From positions 124,001 through 188,000 of the forward strand of contig NW_027182594.1 in the NCBI RefSeq assembly GCF_040807025.1: DNA of 64,000 bases, in the 5' to 3' direction. Below are positions 24,501-32,459 of this stretch, in pieces; the stretch's first letter is position 1; each line of letters begins with the position of its first letter. This stretch comes from Struthio camelus. Its lineage: Eukaryota > Chordata > Aves > Struthioniformes > Struthionidae. The notes under the pieces are model-generated. The model searched no databases. It had not been told where the DNA came from and saw only the letters and a program-made list of their open reading frames with translations. Position numbers and translations under genes: made by a program.

Positions 24501-26378
24501 CTGCCCCACGGTGCCCACATGGCCCCAAACCTGCCCCACAGCGCCCCACACAGCCCCATACCTGCCCCACGGTGCCCGCATGGCCCCAAACCTGCCCCAT
24601 GGCACCCCACACAGCCCCCACTGCCCCCAGCGCTGCCCCCGGCCCCCCGGCTCTGCCCCCCAACACCCCCAGCGCTGCCCCCGGCGGGTGCTGAGCCCTC
24701 GTCGCCGGCAGAAATCGCGGTTCCCGGCCGAGGGGGAGCACAAGCTGGACTCGCTGCCCGTCCTCTCCATGAGCGCCCTGGAGCTGGCCAACATCCAGGT
24801 GAGCCCGGCCCGGACGCCTGGGCCCGCGGGGCGGAGCGGGGGAGCCCGGGCGCCTGGGACCCCCGGGGGGAGGGATCCTGGACACCTGGGACTGTGGGGG
24901 GAGCGGGGGAGCTCAGACACCTGGGTCCACGGGGGGAGCGGGAGAGACCAGCTGTTTGGGACCCCCAGTGAGGGGGAGCCCAAACATCTGGGACCCCCTG
25001 GGGTGGGGAACCCGGACACCTGGGTCCACGAGGGGGAGCGGGGCCTCCCGGACACCCGGGACCCCCAAGGGGGGATCCCGGACACCTGGGTCCACGGGGG
25101 GAGCGGGGCCTCCCGGACACCTGGGACCCCCAAGGGGGGATCCCGGACACCTGGGTCCACGGCGGGAGCGGGGCCTCCCGGACACCTGGGACCCCCGGGG
25201 GGGGGATCCCGGACACCTGGGTCCACGGGGGGAGCAGGGCCTCCCGGACACCTGGGACCCCCAAGGGGGGATCCCGGACACCTGGGTCCACGGGGGGAGC
25301 GGGGCCTCCCGGACACCCGGGACCCCCGGGGGGGGGATCCCGGACACCTGGGTCCACAAGGGGAGTGGGAGATCCCAGATGCCCAGGATCCCCGGGGGGG
25401 ACACCTGGGTCCACGGGGGGAGCGGGGCCTCCCGGACGCCTGGGACCCCCAAGGGGGGCGGGCGGTGAACAGGGGCCTCCCGCAGGCCCCCGGGGCGCTG
25501 GCGCGGCTCAGCGCGGACCTGCAGCGCTACCAGCGGCACCTGGAGTGGCTGCGGCGCGCGGGGCCGGCGCTGCGGCCGCTGGAGCCCGAGCTGGCCGCCC
25601 TGCACGCCCGCCTCGACCGCCTGCTCAAGCGCCTCGACCACGTGGTAGGGGCGGGGCTTCGAGGGGCGGGGCGGGGCTTCGGCGGGGCTGCACCGCTGGG
25701 TGCGGCTTCGGTGGGGAAGGGCTGGGTGGGGCGGGGCCGCGCTGTGGGGCGGGGCTTGGGCGGAGCAGGGCGGGGTGGGGCGGGGCTCGGAAGGGGCTGA
25801 GGGGCGGGGCTTCAGCAGGCGGGGCTCGGGCGGGGCTGTGCCGCAGGGGCGGGGCAGGGTGGGGCTTGGGCGGGGCTGCGCCGCGGGGCGGGGCTTCAAG
25901 GCGGAAGGGCGGGGCTGCGCCGCGGGACTTCGGCAGAGCAGTGGGGCGGGGCTTCCGCGATGGGGCGGGGCTGAGGGGCGGGGCTTCGCCAGCGCTGCGG
26001 GGCGGGGCTGTGCCGCAGGGCGGGGCTTTTGCGAGGAAGGGCGGGGCTGGGGGCGGGGCTGCGCCGCGGGGCGGGGCTTCGACCGAGCAGGGCGGCGGGG
26101 CGGAGCTTCGGCGGGGCTTCTGCATCGCGCGGCCTGGCCGGACGGGGCGGGGTTCGCGCGGGGCGGGGGCGGGGCTGTGCCCGCCGGCTGAGCCCCGCCC
26201 CCTCCGCCCGCAGCTGGCGCGGCTGAGCCTGGCGCGGCCCAGCGAGGCGCTGCCGGCGCTGCCGGCGCCGGGGACGCCGTGGGCGGCGGTGCAGGCCAGC
26301 CACGCCGTCTTCCACAGCCTCCACCTCTACCTGGACTGGGCCTCGCGCGCCCTCGTCCTCCTCCGCAACAAGCTGTGA
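16837..26378 (+). CDS. IL11: Interleukin-11
   Basis: Secreted IL-6-family four-helix cytokine acting through IL11RA and gp130 (family knowledge). Exons: 16837-16843 (ATGACAA, then consensus gtaagt), 24060-24214, 24712-24798, 25486-25644 and 26214-26378, total 573 bases, 190 aa. The tiny first exon leaves phase 1, and joining it to exon 2 creates the signal peptide MTSAACRVLLALLSLC. Mammalian IL11 likewise has only a couple of codons in exon 1. Diagnostic segments are RFPAEGEHKLDSLPVLSMSA, EWLRRAGPALRPLEPELAAL, HARLDRLLKRL and LHLYLDWASRALVLLRNKL, where the Trp aligns with the site III tryptophan of human IL11. The mature chain has no cysteine, as in mammals. The exon 1 placement is inferred from phase, donor and promoter context. 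Exons 2-5 are certain. Confidence 0.93.
16975..17280. repeat. 15-bp minisatellite in IL11 intron 1
   Basis: About 20 copies of gccgtgccgtctgtc and close variants (gtgctgcctgtctgc), immediately downstream of the proposed IL11 first exon. Confidence 0.9.
17525..18110. repeat. GGCACGGCACGGTGTGGTGC minisatellite in IL11 intron 1
   Basis: Short units of 5-10 bp (ggcacggcac, agtccggcac, gtggtgcagc). They are grouped into near-identical blocks of about 120 bp around 17620, 17740 and 17800. Confidence 0.9.
18180..18840. repeat. (CA)n tracts embedded in a longer repeat
   Basis: Seven or more (CA)n tracts separated by a conserved spacer: aggtgtgcatgtacagacac, then ctggtgtctgtgtggagaca, then gtcaggcctccatgtacac. 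The arrangement is a compound satellite in which the CA tract and its flank were duplicated together. Confidence 0.95.
18841..19374. other. Unique segment of IL11 intron 1 with an AP-1 site
   Basis: CpG-rich non-repetitive sequence between two arrays. It contains TGACTCA at 19238-19244 within ggaaccaccttgactcacc. This could be an intronic enhancer of IL11, which is inference. No exon was recognised. Confidence 0.35.
19375..23235. repeat. 3.86-kb GCTGTAGGGGCTGACC minisatellite in IL11 intron 1
   Basis: The largest array in the window. The basic piece is ggctgtaggggctgaccgcg plus gtccgtggctgtaggggctg, or gggctgaccccctttggtgg. These combine into units of about 90-140 bp. Left of about 22100 copies are highly uniform. 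To the right they diverge (cggtctgtggctg, ccatggttatagg), suggesting an old edge and a homogenised core. The G4-type runs of GGGG recur throughout on the plus strand. Confidence 0.97.
23240..24025. repeat. CCCCCGGGTGCCCCCCCAGG minisatellite in IL11 intron 1
   Basis: Units of about 60 bp in which ccatccctcccccgggtgcc alternates with cccgcccccccacccgggta. Alternate units are more alike than neighbours, giving a dimeric repeat near 120 bp. It ends about 35 bp before the exon 2 acceptor. Confidence 0.95.
24230..24650. repeat. Minisatellite in IL11 intron 2
   Basis: Degenerate units of accccacggcacccg giving way to ccccaaacctgccccacagc and gccccacacggccccatacc. They fill the intron between exons 24060-24214 and 24712-24798. 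Confidence 0.9.
24810..25450. repeat. Motif-family array in IL11 intron 3, minus orientation
   Basis: About ten units of around 60-65 bp containing gatcccggacacctgggtcc, acggggggagcggggcctcc and cggacacctgggaccccc. The core GGACACCTGGG is the reverse complement of the CCCAGGTGTCC variant of the dispersed family. A copy (cggacgcctgggccc) sits about ten bases from the exon 3 donor. Confidence 0.95.
25650..26200. repeat. GGGGCGGGGCTTC array in IL11 intron 4
   Basis: Some 35 copies of the 13-16 bp unit ggggcggggcttcg or ggggcggggctg fill the whole intron. Every copy contains the GGGGCGGGGC GC box, the consensus for Sp1-type factors. Confidence 0.95.
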
Positions 26379-26550
26379 CCCCGCCCGGGCCCCGCCCGCC
26401 TATTTATGCCCCGCGCTATTTATTTATTTATTGCCGTCGGGTCTCGGTCCATGTCTTCTTGTCCTTATTTGTATTTTATTGTTATTAATTATTATTATTA
26501 TTGTTAATTATTGTTATTTTTAAATGCCTTAAGTTAATTGCTCTGCGCCG
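26379..26550 (+). promoter_or_regulatory. AU-rich elements in the IL11 3' UTR
   Basis: Directly after the stop lie overlapping AUUUA pentamers (ctatttatttatttattg, near 26417). An AT-only stretch of attattattattgttaatt type follows at about 26465-26545. Such elements destabilise cytokine mRNAs (family knowledge). This is the only strongly AT-rich DNA for many kilobases. Confidence 0.8.
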
Positions 26551-26589
26551 GCCCGGCCCGGCCCGGCCCGGCCCTGCCGAGGTGCGGCG

Positions 26590-27060
26590 CAGCGGGGCCG
26601 CCCGCCCCGCCGGGCTCTGCTGCGGGCTCCGCGCCGGCTCTTGCCGCCCGCCCCGCCGGGCTCTGCTGCGGGCTCCGCTCCGCGCCGGGCTCCGTGTCGG
26701 GCTCCGCTCCGAGCTCCGCGCCGGCTCTTGCCGCCCGCCCCGCCGGGCTCTGCTGCGGGCTCCGCTCCGCTCCGAGCTCCGCGCCGGCTCTTGCCGCCCG
26801 CCCCGCCGGGCTCTGCTGCGGGCTCCGCTCCGCGCCGGGCTCCGCGTCGGGCTCCGCTCCGAGCTCCGCGCCGGCTCTTGCCGCCCGCCCCGCCGGGCTC
26901 TGCTGCGGGCTCCGCTCCGCGCCGGGCTCCGCGTCGGGCTCCGCTCCGAGCTCCGCGCCGGCTCTTGCCGCCCGCCCCGCCGGGCTCTGCTGCGGGCTCC
27001 GCTCCGCGTCGGGCTCCGCTCCGAGCTCCGCGCCGGCTCTTGCCGCCCGCCCCGCAGCGC
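26590..27060. repeat. Minisatellite within the IL11 3' UTR
   Basis: Seven copies of a 60-90 bp unit beginning gccgcccgccccgccgggct, then ctgctgcgggctccgctcc and gagctccgcgccggctctt. It lies between the AU-rich elements and the poly(A) signal, so it is probably transcribed into the mature mRNA. Confidence 0.9.
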
Positions 27061-27236
27061 GGCCGCGGCTCGGGGGCGCCCAGAAAACCCGGCGCGGAGC
27101 CGGAGCCGGAGCCGGAGCCGGGGCGGCCGGCGCCGCCTGCAGTAATTTATTGACTCGGGCCCCTCTCGGCCCCCCTTTTTTTTTTTTTATCGTTTTTAAG
27201 GGTTAAAAAAACAAATCTTGTTTTCGGAAGAACACA

Positions 27237-27247
27237 AATAAAATAAA
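27237..27247 (+). terminator. Overlapping poly(A) signals of IL11
   Basis: AATAAAATAAA gives two overlapping hexamers. They follow a T-rich and A-rich stretch and lie about 860 bases after the IL11 stop. Confidence 0.85.
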
Positions 27248-27619
27248 GTTTGAACTTGACGCACCCGGGGGGGGGAACAGCGTGTTGTGTTGGCGGGACC
27301 CAGGCGTCCGGGCCGGCGTCGCCTGGCCGAGCGGCACGGGGTCGGAGGGGGGTCGGGGGGCGCGGACTCGGGGGGACAGAGGGATGCAGGGGTGCAGGCA
27401 GGGATGGAGGGAGGGAGGCAGGGAGGGAGGGACACAGGCCGGGGGCGGCGGCGGGTCCCAGCCGAGCCCCCCGGGGCGCCGGGCTCTCACCCCGCTTCCC
27501 CCCGCAGGGCAGCCGGCTCGCCCTGCCGAGAGCCACGCGGGCCGGGGGCCGCCGGGGACCCGCCGGGGCTCCAGGACGCCCCCGCCGCCACGAGACGCCG
27601 CCGGGCATCACCTCGGTCC

Positions 27620-28080
27620 AGGCGAGCCCCCACCCCCCGGGGCTCCCCGAGAGCCTGAGGGTCACCCCAGGACCACCCGGGGCACCCCAAAGTCCCCAAG
27701 AGCATCCCAAGACCCCCAGGGGCACCCCAAGACCCCCTAGGAGCACCCCAAAGCCCACTGAGAGCACCTCGAGACCCCCAGGGGCCTCCCAAGACCCCCA
27801 GGAGTGCCCCAAGGCCCTCTGCGACATCCAAGACCCCAAGGAGGACCCCAAGACCCCCCAGAAGCACCCCAAAGCCCACTGGGAGCACCTTGAGACCCCC
27901 CACAGGCCTCCTGAGACCCCCAGGAGCATCTCAAGACCCTCTGGGGCAATCTAAGACCCTGGGGAGGACCCCAAGGCCCCCCAGGAGCACCCCAAGACCC
28001 CTGGGAGCACCCCAAGACCCTTTGAGGCACCCCAAGACCCCCGGGAGCACCTCAAGCCCCCCGAGGGATCCCCCAGCCCC
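27620..28080. repeat. Degenerate minisatellite between IL11 and SULT2B1
   Basis: Units of about 25-30 bp such as ggggcaccccaagaccccc and aggagcaccccaaagccc. They fill most of the spacer between the two convergent genes. A single CCCAGGCGTCCGGG motif lies at about 27300, just past the IL11 poly(A) signal. No gene was recognised in 27260-28190. Confidence 0.9.
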
Positions 28081-28194
28081 GAGGCACTGCCGGGGGGTCC
28101 CGGGGCGGGGGGAGGGGGGGACCGAGAGTATTAAAAGCGGCCGGAAAAGGCCCGAAGCGCGTGACGGGGGGCGGGGGGCTCCCGGCCGAGCCGC

Positions 28195-28200
28195 TTTATT
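28195..28200 (-). terminator. poly(A) signal of SULT2B1
   Basis: AATAAA on the minus strand, only 34 bases beyond the stop codon at 28234. The 3' UTR is therefore very short. Confidence 0.85.
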
Positions 28201-28233
28201 GAGGCTTTCGCGGTTGCCCCCCGGCCCCTGGCC

Positions 28234-31200
28234 TCAGGCCTGCGGGGGGGGCTCGGGGGCGGCGGGGGGGGTGTCGGGGGGCGCCGGGGGGGCGGCGGGC
28301 ATGTCCCAGGGGAAGGCGAGGCCCAGCCCGGCCGTGCGCTCCCGGTAGACGCGGTCGAAGCGGGCGCTCTGCTCCGCCGTCAGGTGGTTCTTCCAGTCGC
28401 CCGCGATGCCTGCGGGCGGCCGGGGGGCTCTGCGGGCCACGCCGGGACCCCCGGCCCCCCCCGGACCACCCGGCGCCCCCCCGAGCTCCTCCGGGACCCC
28501 CGGCCCCCCCCGGACCACCCGGCACCCCCCCGAGCTCCTCCGGGACCCCCGGACCACCCGGCACCCCCCCGAGCTCCTCCGGGACCCCCGGCACCCCCCC
28601 CTGGACCACCCGGCACCCCCCCGAGCTCCTCCGGGACCCCCGGCACCCCCCCCGGACCACCCGGCACCCCCCCGAGCTCCTCCGGGACCCCCGGCACCCC
28701 CCGGACCACCCGGCACCCCCCCGAGCTCCTCCGGGACCCCCGGACCACCCGGCACCCCCCCGAGCTCCTCCGGGACCCCCGGCCCCCCCCGGACCACCCG
28801 GCACCCCCCTGAGCTCCTCCGGGACCCCCCCGAGCTCCTCCGGGACCCCCGGACCACCCGGCACCCCCCCGAGCTCCTCCGGGACCCCCGGCACCCCCCA
28901 AGCTCCCCCGGGACCCTCCAGCCCTGCAACCCCCAACCAGCCCCAGCCCCGGTCCCAGTGCTCCCAGTCCCCCCAGCGCCCCCAGCGCCCCCAGCGCCCA
29001 CCCTTGCGCAGGAAGGGGGTGCCCCAGCCCCGGTCCCAGTGCTCCCAGCGCCCCCAGTGCTCCCAGTCCCCCCAGCGCCCCCAGCGCCCACCCTTGTGCA
29101 GGAAGGGGGTGCCCCAGCCCCGGTCCCAGTGCTCCCAGCGCCCCCAGTGCCCCCAGCGCCCCCAGTGCCCCCAGCGCCCACCCTTGCGCAGGAAGGGGGT
29201 GCCCCAGCCCCGGTCCCAGTGCTCCCAGTGCTCCCAGTGCCCCCAGCGCCCCCAGTGCCCCCAGCGCCCACCCTTGCGCAGGAAGGGGGTGCGCCGCACG
29301 TCGAGGATGAAGGCGGGCGAGAGGCTGAAGTTGCTCATGCGGTTGCGGCGCATGGCGGCGAAGGAGGCGTTGGCCACCACCGCGTCGAGCGCCGCCGGCC
29401 CCAGCCGCCGGCCCAGGAAGGCGCAGAGCCGCTCCACGCTGCCCCGCAGGTCCTGCGACCCGCAGCCCTCGCCACCGGCACCGGCACCCGCGCCCGCGCC
29501 TGCGCCGCCCGCACCCGCACCGCCCGCACCGCCCGCACCGCCCGCACCGCCTGCACCCGCACCGCCCGCACCGCCCGCACCGCCTGCACTGCCCGCACCC
29601 GTACCGCCTGCACCGCCCGCACCTGCACCACCCGTACCACCCGCACCGCCTGCACCCGCACCACCCGCACCGCCCGCACCACCCGCACCGCCCACACCCG
29701 CACCCGCACCGCCCGCACCACCCGCACCTGCACCGCCCGCACCACCTGCACCCGCACCCGCACCACCCGCACCGCCCGCACCGCCTGCACCCGCACCGCC
29801 CGCACCACCCGCAACTGCACCTGGACCCACACCACCCGCACCACCCGGCCAGCACCGGGCCCAGCGCCCCGGGCACCCCCCTTCCACCCAGAACCCGGAT
29901 CCAGGGACCCCCCTGCACCCAGCACCACCCAAACCGGGTCAGAACCGGGCCCAGCGCCCCAGGGACCCCCCTGCACCCAGCACCGCCCAAACCGGGCCAG
30001 AACCGGGCCCAGCGCCCCGGGCACCCCCCTTGCACCCAGCACCGCCCAAACCGGGCCAGAACCGGGCCCCTGGGCGGCCCCGACCAGCCCAACTGCCCCG
30101 GGTCCAACCCGGCCTCCTGGGGGTCTCCGAGCTCCTGCCCCAGAGGCCCCCCGGCCCCCCGCCGCCCCCACCTGCTGCAGCTCCTCGTAGCTGATGCAGA
30201 AGAAGTTGTCGCGGCCGCGCAGCTCCAGCCAGCCCCGCACGTGGTCGAACCAGGAGCCGAAGGGCACTGGGGGGCGCGAGGCATGGCCCCCGGCCCCTGG
30301 GCGGCCCCCACCTTCCCCCCGGGAGCCCCTGCTCGCCCCCCGCCTCCCTCCACGTCCCCCGTGTCCCCCCACATCCCTCCATGTCCTCCATGTCCCTCCA
30401 CGTCCCCCCATGTCCTCCATGTCCCTCCATGTCCTCCATGTCCCTCCACGTCCCCCCATGTCCCCCCATGTCCTTCATGTCCTTCCATGTCCCCCCATGT
30501 CCTTCCATGTCCCCCCATGTCCCTCCATGTCCCTCCATGTCCCCCCATGTCCCCCATGTCCCTCCATGTCCCTCCATGTCCCTCCATGTCCCCCATGTCC
30601 CCCCAGGTCCCCCCATGTCCTTCCATGTCCCCCCATGTCCCCCATGTCCCCCCATGTCCCTCCATGTCCTTCCATGTCCCCCCATGTCCCTCCATGTCCC
30701 CCATGTCCCTCCATGTCCCCCCATGTCCTCCATGTCCTCCATGTCCCTCCATGTCCTTCCATGTCCCCCCATGTCCTTCCATGTCCCCCCATGTCCCCCA
30801 TGTCCCCCCATGTCCTTCCATGTCCCCCCATGTCCCCCATGTCCCCCCGTGTCCCCCCATGTCCCTCCATGTCCCTCCATGTCCTCCATGTCCCCCATGT
30901 CCCTCCATGTCCCCCCGTGTCCCCCCATGTCCCTCCATGTCCCTCCATGTCCCCCATGTCCCTCCATGTCCCCCCGTGTCCCCCCGTGTCCCTCCATGTC
31001 CCTCCATGTCCCCCATGTCCCTCCATGTCCCCCCGTGTCCCTCCATGTCCTTCCATGTCCCCCCATGTCCTCCATGTCCCCCATGTCCCTCCATGTCCCC
31101 CCATGTCCCCCATGTCCCTCCATGTCCCTCCATGTCCCTCCATGTCCCCCCGTGTCCCCCCATGTCCCTCCATGTCCCCCATGTCCCTCCATGTCCCCCC

Positions 31201-32440
31201 ATGTCCCTCCATGTCCCTCCATGTCCCCCCGCGTCCCTCCATGTCCCTCCACGTCCCCCCATGTCCCTCCACGTCCCCCCACATCCCTCCATGTCCCCCC
31301 ATGTCCCCCCACATCCCCCCATGTCCCCCCACATCCCTCCATGTCCCCCCATGTCCCTCCACGTCCCTCCATGTCCCCCGTTCCTCCATGTCCCCCCATG
31401 TCCTTCCATGTCCCTCATGTCCCTCCATGTCCCCCCATGTCCCCCCATGTCCCTCCATGTCCCTCCACGTCCCCCCATGTCCCTCCACGTCCCCCCACAT
31501 CCCTCCACGTCCCCCCATGTCCCCCCACATCCCCCCATGTCCCCCCACATCCCTCCATGTCCCCCCATGTCCCTCCACGTCCCTCCATGTCCCCCGTTCC
31601 TCCATGTCCCCCCATGTCCTTCCATGTCCCTCCTGTCCCTCCATGTCCCCCCATGTCCCTCCATGTCCCTCCATGTCCCCCCATGTCCTCCATGTCCCCC
31701 GTTCCTCCATGTCCCCCCATGTCCCTCCATGTCCCATCCCCATGTCCCCCCTATGTCCCCCCGCGTCCCCCAGGCCCCCCTCCACCTACCGTCGCCCTCC
31801 AGGAACTTGTCCAGGAACTGGTCGAGGCTCCCGGGGTCCTTGTAGGGCCGGAAGATCTGGGCGAAGTGGTAGAGCGAGACCAGCACGTCCTTGGGGTTGC
31901 GCACGGTGTAGATGACCTGGGGAGGGGGGCGCGGGCGGGGGCGGCGTGGGACGGGGCGCCCCACGGCGCCTCCCCCCCCTCCCCGGCCGCCCCCGAACCT
32001 TCGCCTTGGAGGTGAAGAAGGACTTGGCGAAGAGCTGCACGGGCAGGTGGGAGCTGATGAGCCGGGGCGGGGGGTTGCGCTGGGCCCGGCCCAGCCCCAG
32101 CACCGTCTCGAACCAGGGCGCCCGGTCCCAGTTGGGCACCGTCCGGCACCAGCTCGGGTCCCCGTCGCTCCGGATGAGGCTCAGGATCTCCAGCATCCAC
32201 ACGGTGCCTGCGGCGGGGCGGCGGGGTGAGCCAGCCGCCGGCGGGCCCAGGCGTCCGGGCCGGGACGCCCGCTCTTGCCTCGGGGGGCGGCCGGGGGCCC
32301 CTACCCGACTTCTGGTAGGTGACGTTAAAGACGTCGTCGTCCCGCACCTGGAAGTGGTCGCGGGCGGCCGCCAGGCTGCGGGGCGAGTAGATGAGCGCCG
32401 GGAAGCTGATGCCCTCGTACTGGAAGTAGTCCTTGAACAT
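28234..32440 (-). CDS. SULT2B1: Sulfotransferase family 2B member 1
   Basis: Cytosolic PAPS-dependent sulfotransferase. Mammalian SULT2B1 sulfates cholesterol and pregnenolone. Exons on the minus strand: 32440-32305, 32207-31999, 31916-31790, 30266-30172, 29452-29272 and 28409-28234, total 924 bases, 307 aa. The PAPS-binding loop reads TYQKSGTVW (Lys44) where the family usually has YPKSGTTW. The catalytic histidine is His99 in ISSHLPVQL. The 3'-phosphate site is [13 protein letters not shown] (Arg121, Ser129), and the C-terminal signature is [13 protein letters not shown] (250s). SYEELQQ and [11 protein letters not shown] match SULT2B1. The Pro/Ala-rich tail resembles the SULT2B1-specific C-terminal extension. 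The start [10 protein letters not shown] is the first ATG of the recognised exon, and an alternative upstream first exon is possible, as in mammals. Four of five introns hold minisatellite or motif copies. Confidence 0.93.
28430..28920. repeat. Minisatellite in the last SULT2B1 intron
   Basis: Units of about 38-45 bp: gagctcctccgggacccccg, then gaccacccggcaccccccc. At least eleven copies are very similar to one another. Confidence 0.95.
28930..29290 (-). repeat. 90-bp repeat duplicating a SULT2B1 exon end and splice donor
   Basis: Four copies of cccacccttgcgcaggaagg start at exactly 90-bp intervals. The cccttg (cttgtg in one) falls at 29001, 29091, 29181 and 29271. The rightmost is the true end of the coding exon (PFLRKG followed by GTGGGC). 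The other three repeat its last roughly 20 coding bases, the donor and about 70 bases of intron. On the gene strand the reading frame stays open through all copies. Confidence 0.95.
29455..29860. repeat. GCACCGCCC hexamer-nonamer repeat in a SULT2B1 intron
   Basis: Array of cccgcaccgcccgcacca and cctgcacccgcaccgcc units. It begins about ten bases upstream of the exon acceptor on the gene strand, so it abuts the splice site. Confidence 0.95.
29860..30085. repeat. 58-60 bp repeat in a SULT2B1 intron
   Basis: About three copies of a unit with accgggccagaaccgggccc, agcgccccgggcaccccc and cttgcacccagcaccgccc. Confidence 0.85.
30345..31770. repeat. 1.4-kb CCATGTCCCTCCATGTCCCC minisatellite in a SULT2B1 intron
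   Basis: More than 130 copies of a 9-11 bp unit (ccatgtccctc, ccatgtccccc, ccacgtccccc, with occasional tcctccatg). On the gene strand this is a G-rich purine-biased tract. A larger block around 31240-31400 is duplicated near 31460-31640. The unit encodes open frames on both strands. Confidence 0.97.
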
Positions 32441-32459
32441 GGCGCCGGCCTGCGGGGAC

